A DNA stretch of 64,000 nucleotides, taken from assembly GCF_900105175.1 (NCBI RefSeq), contig NZ_LT629771.1, positions 2,170,001 through 2,234,000 on the forward strand, written 5' to 3'. Every line of letters starts with the position of its first letter. The stretch's first letter is position 1. This stretch comes from Jiangella sp. DSM 45060. GTDB lineage: Bacteria > Actinomycetota > Actinomycetes > Jiangellales > Jiangellaceae. The position numbers and the translations under genes are program-made. Positions 45,870-54,378 of this stretch are shown here, piece by piece. The notes beneath the pieces are model-generated. The model had not been told where the DNA came from and made no database searches. It saw only the letters and a program-made list of their open reading frames with translations.

Positions 45870-46547
45870 ATGACCGTGGCGCGGCAGAGCGCTGGAGTGG
45901 TGGAGGCGCTGGCGCACCCGCGCGCGTCGGTGCGGTTGCGGGCGGCGCTCGAGGCGGGCAGCCGGCCCGACCCGGACTATGTGCGGACGCTCGTGGAGCG
46001 GTGCGCCGTGGAGCCGGACTTCTACGTGCGCGACATGCTGACGTGGGCGCTGACCCGGCACCCGGCGGGCGCCACCGTGCCGCGGCTGGTCGAGGAGCTG
46101 GGCTCCGACGTCGCGCAGGGGCGGAGCCAGGCGCTGCACACGCTGTCCAAGATCGGCGACGGGAGGGCGTGGCGGGCGATCACCCGGTCGCTGCTGTCCG
46201 ACACCGACGAGGAGGTGGCGCGCAGCGCCTGGCGGGCCGCCGTCGTGCTGGTGCCGGACGGGGAGAGGGGAGCGCTGGCCGCGCAACTGGCCACGCAGCT
46301 CGGACGGGGTGGGCGGGACCTGCAGCTGAGCCTGAGCCGGGCGCTGATCGCGCTCGGCGACGCGGCGCCGCCGGTGCTGGCCGCGGCGAGGCGGAACCCG
46401 GCGCCCGAAGTGCGCGCGCACGCCATCGCCACCGAGCGGCTGTGGCACGATCCGGACACGGGCTTCGAGGCGGCGATCGACGAGGCGAAGCGGGTCGTCG
46501 CGCTGGGTCCGGAGAGGGAGGAGGCCCTGAGGCGTGCTGATCGGTGA
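45870..46547 (+). CDS. HEAT-repeat protein
   Basis: A 225-residue all-helical repeat protein (for example DMLTWALTRHPAGATVPRLV, ALHTLSKIGDGRAWRAITRS, RSAWRAAVVLVPDGERGALA), typical HEAT/PBS lyase-like repeats. It starts at the ATG at 45870 after GAGGAGGTG. It overlaps the MerR-HEAT gene by 14 bases. The two proteins share the repeat type and are likely to interact or to have arisen by duplication. No catalytic motif is present. Confidence 0.82.
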   Translation: MTVARQSAGVVEALAHPRASVRLRAALEAGSRPDPDYVRTLVERCAVEPDFYVRDMLTWALTRHPAGATVPRLVEELGSDVAQGRSQALHTLSKIGDGRAWRAITRSLLSDTDEEVARSAWRAAVVLVPDGERGALAAQLATQLGRGGRDLQLSLSRALIALGDAAPPVLAAARRNPAPEVRAHAIATERLWHDPDTGFEAAIDEAKRVVALGPEREEALRRADR

Positions 46548-47553
46548 GGTGGCCCGCAGGTCCGGCGTCAGCGCGCGCATGCTCCGGCACTACGACGCGC
46601 TGGGGCTGGTGCGGCCGACGGGGCGGAGCGTGGGCGGGTACCGGGAGTACTCCGGCGACGACATCCGGCGCATCCTGCACGTCGAGAGCCTCCGCTCGCT
46701 GGGCCTGACCCTGCGCGAGGTCGGCCGCGCGCTGGACGACCCGGAGTTCGACCCGTCCGGCATCGTCGACGAGCTGATCCGGCAGACGGAGGAGCGCATC
46801 GGGCGCGAGCGGGAGCTGCTCACGCGGCTGCGCCACCTCGACGCCGCCGAGCCGGCCGACTGGGATGCGGCGCTGGGGGTCGTCGCGTTGCTGCAGGGCC
46901 TGGGCTCCGAGAGCGCGCGTGTCCGCCAGCGCGCCGCCCTGGCCGCGGCCGGCGGCACGACGACCACCGGGGCGGCCGCGCCGGTCGAACTGCTGGTCGA
47001 GGCGGCGCTCGCCGAGACGGACCCCAACGTCGCCGGCGCGCTGCGGTGGGCGCTGCGCCGATCCGGCGGCGACGGCCTCACCGAGCTGGCCGCCGGGCTC
47101 ACCTCGGCCGACGCCGACGTGCGTCGGCGCGCCGTCGCGCTGATCGCGCAGATCCCGGACGACGAGGCGACGGCCCTGCTCGGTGACGCGCTCGCCGACC
47201 CCGACGTCGCCGTGCGCAGGTCCGCCGCGCTGGCGCTCGGCGCGCGGGGCGTGGCCGACGCGGTCCCGACGCTGGTCGCCATGGTGGTCGACGGCGTGAA
47301 CGACGTCGACGCCGCGGACGCGCTGGGCGCGCTGGCGCAGGACGGCGACCTGGCCGACCGCATCGCCGCCGACCTCGTCGCCCAGCTCGACGACGCCACG
47401 ACCCCGGTGCGGCAGCGCATCGTGCAGGCGCTGGCCGACCTCCCCGGCGACGCGGCCACCAGCGCGCTCGCGGACCTCGCCCGCAGCGACGAGCGGTCGA
47501 TCGCCCTGACCGCGGCCTACGTCCTGCGGCAGCGTGAAGGACGCACCGAGTAG
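46534..47553 (+). CDS. MerR-family regulator fused to HEAT repeats
   Basis: A 339-residue protein. The N-terminal MerR domain (MLIGEVARRSGVSARMLRHYDALGL, GYREYSGDDIRRI) and coiled coil to about residue 110 are followed by tandem HEAT repeats (GDALADPDVAVRRSAALALG, ALADLARSDERSIALTAAYV). The effector domain is therefore a protein- or peptide-binding solenoid instead of a small-molecule pocket. The GTG at 46534 has AGGAGG nine bases upstream. It is co-transcribed with the HEAT protein. Confidence 0.88.
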   Translation: MLIGEVARRSGVSARMLRHYDALGLVRPTGRSVGGYREYSGDDIRRILHVESLRSLGLTLREVGRALDDPEFDPSGIVDELIRQTEERIGRERELLTRLRHLDAAEPADWDAALGVVALLQGLGSESARVRQRAALAAAGGTTTTGAAAPVELLVEAALAETDPNVAGALRWALRRSGGDGLTELAAGLTSADADVRRRAVALIAQIPDDEATALLGDALADPDVAVRRSAALALGARGVADAVPTLVAMVVDGVNDVDAADALGALAQDGDLADRIAADLVAQLDDATTPVRQRIVQALADLPGDAATSALADLARSDERSIALTAAYVLRQREGRTE

Positions 47554-47556
47554 GAC

Positions 47557-48294
47557 TCAGCGGCGGTCGTGCGGCGGCACCACCGGCGGCGGCGCCCCCT
47601 GCGGCGGGCCGACCGGCCCGAGGTCGAGCGGGCCGAGGTCGTCGAGGGCGCGGTCGAGCGGGCCGAGCTCGGGCGGCGCGGGATCGTGGCCGCGGACCGC
47701 GCCGCCGAGGCGGGCCCAGAGGCCGCGGTGACGGGGCCGCCGGGCGCGGCGCTGCTCGCGAGCCGTGACGGCGCTGGCGTTGATCTGGGCGACGAGGTCG
47801 GCGCCGCCGTAGGCGCGCGCGACCACGAGCGCGGCGTGGAACGCCGTCGGGCCACCCGAGCAGGTGATGACGCGGCCGTTGACGACCAGGCGGTCGTGGG
47901 AGGCGTGCGCGCCGTAGTGCTCGAGCAGCGGGCCGGCCAGCCAGTGCGTCGCCACGGTGGCGTCGTCGAGCAGGCCGGCCGCCGCCAGCAGCGCGGACCC
48001 GGTCGAGCTCGCCAGCAGCCAGCGCGGCGACACCCGGCGCAGCCAGGCGGCGAGCTCGGGCTGCCGGTCGGTGCCGACGCCACCGGGGACGGCGACGACG
48101 GCGGGCGCGTTGACCTCGTCGAGGGTGGCGTCGATGGTCTGGACGCCGCCCGGTCCGGCCACCTGGCCGCGGGCGGTGCCGACGGTGACGGTGCGGAAGT
48201 CGGGCAACTGGGACAGCACGAAGCGGAAGATCTCGGCCTCGTCGGCGGAGACTCCCTGATACGCGATGATCGCGGTGGTCGAGCTGGCTTCCAT
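47557..48294 (-). CDS. DJ-1/PfpI-family protein
   Basis: A 245-residue glutamine-amidotransferase-like protein starting MEASSTTAIIAYQGVSADEA at 48294 after GAGGAG. The central signature is AVPGGVGTDRQPELAAWLRR and LLASSTGSALLAAAGLLDD (the nucleophile-elbow position carries Ser/Thr-Gly in place of Cys), as in the N-terminal domain of GlxA-type regulators without the AraC half. A Pro/Arg-rich tail follows residue 190. Convergent with the MerR-HEAT gene. Role unknown. Confidence 0.75.
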   Translation of the reverse strand: MEASSTTAIIAYQGVSADEAEIFRFVLSQLPDFRTVTVGTARGQVAGPGGVQTIDATLDEVNAPAVVAVPGGVGTDRQPELAAWLRRVSPRWLLASSTGSALLAAAGLLDDATVATHWLAGPLLEHYGAHASHDRLVVNGRVITCSGGPTAFHAALVVARAYGGADLVAQINASAVTAREQRRARRPRHRGLWARLGGAVRGHDPAPPELGPLDRALDDLGPLDLGPVGPPQGAPPPVVPPHDRR

Positions 48295-48425
48295 GGGCGG
48301 ACTCCTCGCCAACTTCCCAGTCTAGTCGCGCCGCGCCGGGAACAACCGACGGGGCCGAACGGCTGCAATGAGGAGAAAATGCGGCAACGCGCACGCGAAC
48401 CGGGGCCCATCGGGCCGTCACGCGT

Positions 48426-48690
48426 TAGACTCGGCGTGAAGCCGCCCCGGCAGGTGGGGAGCCCGCGGAACGGGATCTCCCAGCTGCGACGGGGACGCGA
48501 GTGTCCGGCGCAGGCCGGACGTGCTCGTGTCGGCAGGGCGTTCGAGCCTGCCGAGCCAAGGGGGGCCGGGTCACACCATGGGACGGTGACCCGGCGTCGT
48601 CCAGCACAGGCGTCCCCGAACCGGGACGAGAGCGGTGCCACGTCCCGGTGACCACGGCTCCACATCGTGGCCACTCCAGAGGAGGAGCAC
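48426..48690 (+). ncRNA. Structured 5' leader of the SNF2 helicase gene (candidate cis-regulatory RNA)
   Basis: Downstream of TAGACT (48426-48431, a -10-like box) five hairpins follow in order: 48455-48482 (TGGGGAG..CTCCCA with inner CCCG/CGGG), 48498-48527 (GTCCGG/CCGGAC with CGAG/CTCG), 48530-48554 (TCGGCAGG/CCTGCCGA), 48565-48595 (10-bp perfect stem GCCGGGTCAC/GTGACCCGGC) and 48612-48627 (GTCCC/GGGAC). They end about 55 bases before the AGAGGAGGAG ribosome-binding site. It fits no riboswitch class that I recall. The promoter is only weakly supported (no clear -35). Confidence 0.55.
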
Positions 48691-50841
48691 TTGGCGAGAG
48701 ACGCCAGGCGCCGTCCCGGCGCCAGCCGGACGGCGAACCGGTCGCGGCGACGCGGCGGCCGGGCACAGGAGAACGAAGGCATCATGTCGGTGCTCGCGCG
48801 CGCCGTGCGCGAGGTCGAGGGCAGCGTCCAGCGCGGCTCGATCAAGCCGTCCGTACGTACGAAGTTCCAGGTCATCGCCCTGCTGGCGCGCGAAGAGCGG
48901 GCCCAGGTGAAGGCCGACGAGTCGCGCAGCGAGGCCTACCGCGCCGAGCAGCTGAAGCGGCTCGACGGCATCGCGACCATCCTCGCGAAGGTCGCCGTGC
49001 GCGATGCGTCGCTGCTGGGCCTGCTGGCCGAGGACGCGCCGGTCAGCGATGCGGCCCGGGCGCTGCGGCGCGAGATGCTGGTCGCCGCGGGCCGCGAACC
49101 GGCCGAGGACGAGGTGCCGGTCGCGGCGCCGACGGCGTCCGCCGTCACCGCGCCGAAGCGGCGGGTGGTGCCACAAGCGGTGATCTCGCGGCAGCTGGCC
49201 AACCCGTTCCTCGCCCCCGACTACGAGGCCGTCGCCGCGGCCCGTCCAGCGCAGAAGAGCGCGACGCGGCCCCGGCGGCTGGTGAACTGGGAGCTGATCG
49301 GGCCGCTGCTCAGCTCGTTCGAGAACGCCACCGACGGCACGACCGCCTCCATGGCGCTGCCCGACGCCGTGCCCGTCCGGCTGCCCGACGGCCTCGAGCT
49401 GATGCCGCACCAGGCCCGCCTGGTCGCCGCCGCCGAGGACGGGCACCGGACCTTCCTGCTCGCCGACGAGCCCGGCCTGGGCAAGACGGCGCAGGCGCTG
49501 CTGGCCGCGCAGGCCGCGAACGCCTTCCCGCTGCTCGTCGTCGTCCCGAACGTGGTCAAGACGAACTGGGCGCGCGAGGCCGGCCTGTGGACGCCCGCCC
49601 ACCCGGCGACGGTCATCCACGGCGACGGCGACACCATCGACGGGTTCGCCGACATCATCGTCGTCAACTACGAGGTGCTCGACCGCCACGTCGGCTGGCT
49701 CGGCGACCTCGGCTTCCGCGGCATGGTCGTCGACGAGGCGCACTTCATCAAGAACAAGAAGTCGCAGCGCTCGCAGCACGTCCTGCAGCTGTCCGAGCAG
49801 CTGCGCTCGCGCGCCGTCCGCCCGCTGCTCATGGCGCTGACCGGCACGCCGCTGATCAACGACATCGACGACTTCCGCGCCATCTGGCAGTTCCTCGGCT
49901 GGATCGACGACCGCAAGCCCGGCTCCGAGCTGATGGAGGCGCTGGAGGAGACCGGCCTGACGCCCGTCGACCCCGGGTTCTCGTCGGCCGCCCGCGGCTG
50001 CGTCATCGACCTCGGCATCGTCCGCCGCCGCAAGGCCGACGTCGCCGCCGACATCCCTGCCCGCCGGGTCGCCGACCTCCCGGTCGAGCTCGACGACGCC
50101 GCCGGCCGGTCCATCCGCGCGGCCGAGCGCGAGCTGGCCGACCGCCTCGTCGCCCGCTACCACGCCGCCCTCGAGGCGCGCGGCGACGGCGCCACCACCG
50201 CGGGGTTCGACGCCGACCTCATCCGCCGCGTCGCCGGGGCGGAGCTGGCCGACAAGTCGGCGAAGACCGGCGAGAACGTGTTCAGCATGATCCGCCGCAT
50301 CGGCCAGGCCAAGGCCGGGCTGGCCGCCGACTACGCCGCCCAGCTGGCCCACAGCGTCGGCAAGGTCGTCTTCTTCGCCAAGCACATCGACGTCATGGAC
50401 GCGGCCGAGGCGCTGTTCGCCGAGCGCGGCCTGCGCTACTCGTCGATCCGCGGCGAGCAGACCACGCGCAAGCGGCAGCAGAACATCGACGCGTTCGTCA
50501 ACGACCCCGACGTCGCGGTCGCGGTCTGCTCGCTGACGGCGGCCGGCGTCGGCATCAACCTGCAGGTCGCGTCCAACCTCGTGCTGGCCGAGCTGTCCTG
50601 GTCGGCGGCCGAGCAGACCCAGGCCATCGACCGCGTCCACCGCATCGGCCAGGCCGAGCCGGTGACGGCGTGGCGCATCATCGCCGCCCAGACCGTCGAC
50701 ACCCGCATCGCGGAGCTGATCGACGGCAAGGCGGGGCTGGCCGCCCGGGCGCTCGACGGCTCGGACGAGGAGATCTCGTCGGCGGCGGACATCCAGCTGG
50801 AGGCGCTGGTCGCGCTGCTCACCGACGCGCTGACGGCGTAA
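48691..50841 (+). CDS. SNF2-family DEAD/DEAH helicase
   Basis: A 716-residue SF2 ATPase. Motif I LLADEPGLGKTAQ (about residue 257), motif II MVVDEAHFIKN, motif III LMALTGTPLIN, motif V GVGINLQVASNLVLAELSWS and motif VI QAIDRVHRIGQ are all present. The sequence resembles small SMARCAL1-like bacterial helicases. The N-terminal 150 residues are basic and helical. The TTG at 48691 was chosen because AGGAGG lies five bases upstream; a GTG at 48667 is in frame but lacks one. The protein probably acts in DNA repair or fork remodelling. The long structured leader is exceptional. Confidence 0.88.
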   Translation: MARDARRRPGASRTANRSRRRGGRAQENEGIMSVLARAVREVEGSVQRGSIKPSVRTKFQVIALLAREERAQVKADESRSEAYRAEQLKRLDGIATILAKVAVRDASLLGLLAEDAPVSDAARALRREMLVAAGREPAEDEVPVAAPTASAVTAPKRRVVPQAVISRQLANPFLAPDYEAVAAARPAQKSATRPRRLVNWELIGPLLSSFENATDGTTASMALPDAVPVRLPDGLELMPHQARLVAAAEDGHRTFLLADEPGLGKTAQALLAAQAANAFPLLVVVPNVVKTNWAREAGLWTPAHPATVIHGDGDTIDGFADIIVVNYEVLDRHVGWLGDLGFRGMVVDEAHFIKNKKSQRSQHVLQLSEQLRSRAVRPLLMALTGTPLINDIDDFRAIWQFLGWIDDRKPGSELMEALEETGLTPVDPGFSSAARGCVIDLGIVRRRKADVAADIPARRVADLPVELDDAAGRSIRAAERELADRLVARYHAALEARGDGATTAGFDADLIRRVAGAELADKSAKTGENVFSMIRRIGQAKAGLAADYAAQLAHSVGKVVFFAKHIDVMDAAEALFAERGLRYSSIRGEQTTRKRQQNIDAFVNDPDVAVAVCSLTAAGVGINLQVASNLVLAELSWSAAEQTQAIDRVHRIGQAEPVTAWRIIAAQTVDTRIAELIDGKAGLAARALDGSDEEISSAADIQLEALVALLTDALTA

Positions 50842-50854
50842 GGGGGACGAGCGG

Positions 50855-50870
50855 CCCGGCTGCGGCCGGG
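50855..50870. terminator. Hairpin between convergent genes
   Basis: CCCGGCTGCGGCCGGG, a six-base-arm hairpin with a four-base loop 13 bases after the helicase stop. No T-tract. It could serve the convergent gene as well. Confidence 0.4.
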
Positions 50871-50892
50871 TGCCCGATGGCCGTCCTTCCGT

Positions 50893-51237
50893 TCAGTCCT
50901 TCTTGACGTCCCCGCACGAGAAGTCGGAGAGCACGAGCCGTCCCGGAAGGTCGGTGCTGGCCGTGACGAGAGCGCCCTCGGACTCGACGATGAAGTGCTG
51001 GGTGTTCTTGTTGACCTGGGACGCGCCGACGACCCAGTTGGTGCCGTCGGAGAACGACGCCGTGAGCGTGCCGGCGGCGGCGCCGCCGGTCTGGTTGTTG
51101 ACGAAGTGGTAGGTGCCGACCGAGCCCTCCGGACACGACTGTCCGTCGCCGTTGGAGAGCGTGGCCGCCACCACCGGTGTCGCCATGGCCACCGAGATCA
51201 GAGTCGTGAGACCCATGACCGCGACTGACTTGCGCAT
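50893..51237 (-). CDS. Small secreted protein
   Basis: A 114-residue protein with a clear signal peptide, MRKSVAVMGLTTLISVAMATPVVAA, and cleavage near VAA. The mature part contains two cysteines (QSCPEG and DFSCGD) and a beta-rich stretch with GTYHFVNNQTGGAAAGTLTA. The ATG at 51237 follows GGGGGG at good spacing. No family recognised; similar small exported proteins of unknown role are common in actinobacteria. Confidence 0.75.
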   Translation of the reverse strand: MRKSVAVMGLTTLISVAMATPVVAATLSNGDGQSCPEGSVGTYHFVNNQTGGAAAGTLTASFSDGTNWVVGASQVNKNTQHFIVESEGALVTASTDLPGRLVLSDFSCGDVKKD

Positions 51238-51288
51238 GATGGAACCCCCCTGTTCCGCGCCACGACCCCCCGTCGTGGCTGGTGAGGG

Positions 51289-52146
51289 TCAGTGTGGCAC
51301 TGGCTGGCCGGTCGCGCCAGACTCCGGCGGGGCCGAGTCGCCCTGCGGCTGCGGCCCGACACCGGCGACCACCGCGGCGCGGGCGCCCGCGGCGGTCGTC
51401 GAGAGCTCGAGATCGACCCAGGTCAGGTTGTTGTCCTTGGTCGTCTCGGTGAAGTGCCCGCCCTCGTCGGCCTCGGCCCACAGCCGGTACCGGCCGTCCG
51501 GCACGTCGGAGACGTCGATGCTCTGCCCGGGCAGGTTCCATTCGTAGGTGTCGCCCCAGCCCGGGGACAGGCCCATCGACAACCTGAGCGCGTCCTCGGG
51601 CTGGCAGCCGCCGCGCTCGAAGAAGGCGTCGTCGGGCCCCATGCCGTCGAGCTCGCGGCCGAAGTCGTAGATGCAGAACCCGACCTTGGCGTCGGTGAGC
51701 CCGGGCCCGGGCCGCGGCGTTCCGGTGTCGTCGATGCCGACCATCCGGTAGCTGACCACCCGCCGGACGTGCCAGTGGTCGTGCCCGTCGCCGCCCCACT
51801 CGACCTCGGCGCCGGTGCGCACCTGGTCGAACCCGCCGCCGGCGTGGCGGACGGCCTGCGTGACGACCCAGGGGTCGTCGACCGAGGGCCGGTCGACGAC
51901 GAGCCAGAACTCACCGGCGCCGACGTTGACGAGCACCGAACTGAACTCCAGCTGCCAGCCGTCACCGGTGTCCTTGGTGTGGACGTCGACCGGCGGCTCG
52001 GGGAAGAAGTCGGGCAGCACGGGCTCGCCCGTCGGCGTGCCGGACGGCACCGGCAGCGGCGACTGCGCGGCGTGCTGGTGTTCACCGCCGCACGCGGCCA
52101 CCAGCAGGGAGAACGCCGCCAGGAGGACGACCGGCCGAAGGCTCAC
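51289..52146 (-). CDS. Lysyl-oxidase-like lipoprotein
   Basis: A 285-residue predicted lipoprotein: signal segment LRPVVLLAAFSLLVAACGG with lipobox LVAAC, then a linker. The copper-binding core of the lysyl oxidase family (PF01186) is visible as WGGDGHDHWHVRRVVSYRM, with a downstream CIYDFGRELDG region and two cysteines. It lies on the outer membrane face, where it might oxidise peptidyl lysine. Start taken as the GTG at 52146 (VSLRPVV), with weak ribosome-binding site. Confidence 0.85.
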   Translation of the reverse strand: MSLRPVVLLAAFSLLVAACGGEHQHAAQSPLPVPSGTPTGEPVLPDFFPEPPVDVHTKDTGDGWQLEFSSVLVNVGAGEFWLVVDRPSVDDPWVVTQAVRHAGGGFDQVRTGAEVEWGGDGHDHWHVRRVVSYRMVGIDDTGTPRPGPGLTDAKVGFCIYDFGRELDGMGPDDAFFERGGCQPEDALRLSMGLSPGWGDTYEWNLPGQSIDVSDVPDGRYRLWAEADEGGHFTETTKDNNLTWVDLELSTTAAGARAAVVAGVGPQPQGDSAPPESGATGQPVPH

Positions 52147-52213
52147 GGCCCGATGATGGCAGATCGGGTGCGCTCCGGCGGCGGATCCGTGCCGCCGATC
52201 CGGCGGCGCGCGG

Positions 52214-52864
52214 TCACACGTTCCGCGCGAACACCGGGGTGGCGGTGCGCTCGGACCGCAGCACGACCAGCCGCTCGGTGCGGTCCTGGCCGCGCTGCCA
52301 GCGCCGGCGCAGCGGGTCGTCGGCGGCGAGGCCGGTGTGGCAGGCGGTGGCCGCGCGCTGCCGTTCGCGGTCGACGTCGACGACGAGCACCTGGCGGCCG
52401 CGGAAGGCGTCGCCCGGCCGCAGCGTCCAGGCGTAGAGCGTGCTGCCCTGCCTCGTCGCCGCACGGTAGGCCGCCCGCATCGCGCGGACGTGGTCGGGGT
52501 GGGCGTCGTCGGCGGTCGCGTCGACGGTGAGCATGGCGTCGGCGCCCTGGTGCGCCGCGAGGATCTCGTCGGCCAGCGTGTCCAGGCTGGTCAGCGCCAG
52601 CGTGCCGGGCGCGTGGTCGAGCAGTGTGACGTCGTCGGCGCCGAGGTGGCGGGTGGCGCGGCCGAGGTCGCGGGCGCGGTCGAGGCGGCGCCGCGGCCGT
52701 GGATCGGGCGCGCGGCCGTGCGTGAGGCAGACGATGTGGACGGACGTCCGGGCGCCGGCGAACGCGGCGATGACGCCGCCCAGCGCGAACGTCGCGTCGT
52801 AGGGATGCGCGCACACCACGACGAGGGTGCGGACGGCCGGCACCGGCCTCACATAGGTGCTCAT
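52214..52864 (-). CDS. PIG-L/LmbE-family deacetylase-like protein with altered active site
   Basis: A 216-residue PIG-L family protein. The zinc motif, normally AHPDDE, reads AHPYDATFALGG (His20, Asp23), so the catalytic Asp is replaced by Tyr and Glu by Ala. The second metal motif DAHPDHVRAM (His122, His125) is intact. Family members remove acetyl groups from GlcNAc-type substrates such as mycothiol precursors. Here zinc binding may remain but deacetylation is doubtful. Confidence 0.82.
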   Translation of the reverse strand: MSTYVRPVPAVRTLVVVCAHPYDATFALGGVIAAFAGARTSVHIVCLTHGRAPDPRPRRRLDRARDLGRATRHLGADDVTLLDHAPGTLALTSLDTLADEILAAHQGADAMLTVDATADDAHPDHVRAMRAAYRAATRQGSTLYAWTLRPGDAFRGRQVLVVDVDRERQRAATACHTGLAADDPLRRRWQRGQDRTERLVVLRSERTATPVFARNV

Positions 52865-52909
52865 ACCTCAGCATCGGGCCGCCCGATTCACCCCCATAGG
52901 CCGGAAAGG

Positions 52910-52923
52910 CCCTCGATCGAGGG
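52910..52923. terminator. 14-bp palindrome CCCTCGATCGAGGG
   Basis: A perfect palindrome, extended by imperfect GG/CC pairs at both sides, downstream of the nucleosidase gene on its strand and just upstream of the PIG-L gene start. It can form a short hairpin; it also marks where the nucleosidase 3' end has probably ended. Confidence 0.4.
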
Positions 52924-52942
52924 ACCATCGTCCCAAGGCAGT

Positions 52943-53495
52943 TCAGCCGGCCAGCTCCCGCCGCCAGCCAGGCGCCCAGCACCCGGGCGCTCGCGTCGAC
53001 CACCGACGGCCAGTCCAGCGCGGACTCGTCCGCGGCGTCGGAGACGTGCTTGACCAGCCGCACCGGCACGCCGAGCCGGCGGCACGCGTACGCGACCGCG
53101 TAGCCCTCCATGTCGACGAGGTCGGCCCGCCGGGCGAGGGCGTCGCGCACGCCGGGATCGGCGACGAACCGGTCGCCGGTCGCGAGCGTGACGTCGTCGC
53201 CGCCGGGCAGCTCGATCAGCTCCTCCGGGTCGAACCCGAGGGCCCGGATCAGCGCCGCGTCGAGGTCGTGGTTGAGCACCCGCCGGGGCGTGAACAGGCC
53301 GGTCAGCCCGGGGCGCAGCGCGCCGGCGGTGCCGATGTTGACGACGACGAGGTCGCCCGGCGCCCGCCCGGCCAGTGCCAGCGTCGTCGCCGTGGCGGCG
53401 GCCGTCTTGCCGATGCCGGTGACGACGACCGGCAGCCCGGCGGGCACGTACCGGGCCTCGGCCTCGGTCGCGCTGATGATCAGGTGGCCGGTCAC
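52943..53495 (-). CDS. Nucleosidase/phosphorylase-family protein, 3' end disturbed
   Basis: Starts at the GTG at 53495 (VTGHLIISATEAEARYVPAG), overlapping the SDR stop (GTGA). The core matches purine nucleoside phosphorylase/MTA-SAH nucleosidase fold: VVVTGIGKTAAATAT, VNIGTAGALRPGLTG, LVDMEGYAVAYACRRLGVPV and catalytic VKHVSDAADESALDW. After LGAWL the reading frame has no stop for 800 bases and would run through the PIG-L gene. Stops occur in the other frames at 52943-52945 and 52888-52890. A one-base indel near 52950-52965 (a GCGGCGGG run) is likely, from mutation or sequencing error. Confidence 0.7.
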
Positions 53496-54334
53496 GCGGT
53501 CGCGGCCGGCAGGACCGGGGCCAGCGCCCGCCGGGTGAGCTGGTCGAGCAGCTCCTGCGCGACGGAGTCGAGCGCGATGGGGTTCGGCGTGGCCGGGCGC
53601 CGCTCGTCGTAGTAGGTGCCGTTGTCGCCGCCGGCCCGGGCAATGGCGAGCAGGTTGCCGGCCGCGTGCTCCGGGGTGTCGCCACCGATGGAGAACATCG
53701 CGTGCAGCAGCGGCGTCGCGATGACGCCCGGGTGCGCGCTGACGACGTCGACGGTCGGCCGCGGCCGGTGCCCGGCGAGCCGGCAGCTCCACGTGACCAG
53801 CGCCAGCTTCGACCGCGCGTACGCCGACGCGGGGGAGTAGCCCGGCCCGGCCAGCTCGAGGTCGTCCAGCCGCAGCTCCGCCGAGAAGTGCGTGGCCGAC
53901 GCGACGTTGACGATGCGCCCGGCGCGCCCCGCGCCGACCGCGTCGAGCAGCAACGTCGTCAGCGCGACCGGCGCGAGGTAGTTGGTCTGCCACGTCGCCT
54001 CGTGGCCGTCGGCGGTCAGCGTGCGGGTGCGCGGGCCGGGCCGCGCGGCGTTGTTCACCAGCAGGTCGACGCCCTCGGGGCAGGCCGCGCGCACCGCCGA
54101 CGCCAGCGCCGCGACGTCGTCCAGCACGCCGTAGTCGGCCGCCAGGTACACGACCTCGCCGGCCCGCCCGACGGCGGCGGACAGTTCGCCGACCAGCGTG
54201 GTCGCCTCGCCGGGCGGCTGCGGGCCGTGCACGACCAGTCGCCGCGGCCGCAGCGCGGCCAGCTCCAGCGCCGTCGCCCGCCCGATGCCCGACGTCGCGC
54301 CGGTCAGCACGATCGTCGATCCGGTCAGCCGCAT
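53492..54334 (-). CDS. Short-chain dehydrogenase/reductase
   Basis: A 280-residue SDR starting at the ATG at 54334 (MRLTGSTIVLTGATSGIGRA). It has the dinucleotide motif TGATSGIG, the structural motif LLVNNAARPG and the catalytic S-Y-K set in NVASATHF and SAYARSKLALVTW. It most resembles retinol-dehydrogenase/WWOX-like SDRs acting on lipophilic substrates, but no specific substrate can be named. Its stop overlaps the nucleosidase start; it is divergent from the kinase-like gene 44 bases away. Confidence 0.87.
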   Translation of the reverse strand: MRLTGSTIVLTGATSGIGRATALELAALRPRRLVVHGPQPPGEATTLVGELSAAVGRAGEVVYLAADYGVLDDVAALASAVRAACPEGVDLLVNNAARPGPRTRTLTADGHEATWQTNYLAPVALTTLLLDAVGAGRAGRIVNVASATHFSAELRLDDLELAGPGYSPASAYARSKLALVTWSCRLAGHRPRPTVDVVSAHPGVIATPLLHAMFSIGGDTPEHAAGNLLAIARAGGDNGTYYDERRPATPNPIALDSVAQELLDQLTRRALAPVLPAATA

Positions 54335-54378
54335 GCGGTCACAGTAGGGCACGGGCCGGACGGTGGCAGCATGGCCGG

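Noticed and set aside
48426..48690. Known riboswitch classes (cobalamin, TPP, FMN, SAM, c-di-AMP, ZTP) for the SNF2 leader
   Set aside because: None of their conserved core sequences is present by eye; left as an unassigned structured leader.
52143..53993. 616-residue minus-strand protein joining nucleosidase and downstream sequence
   Set aside because: The C-terminal 250 residues are a shadow of the PIG-L gene; interpreted as a lost stop in the nucleosidase gene.
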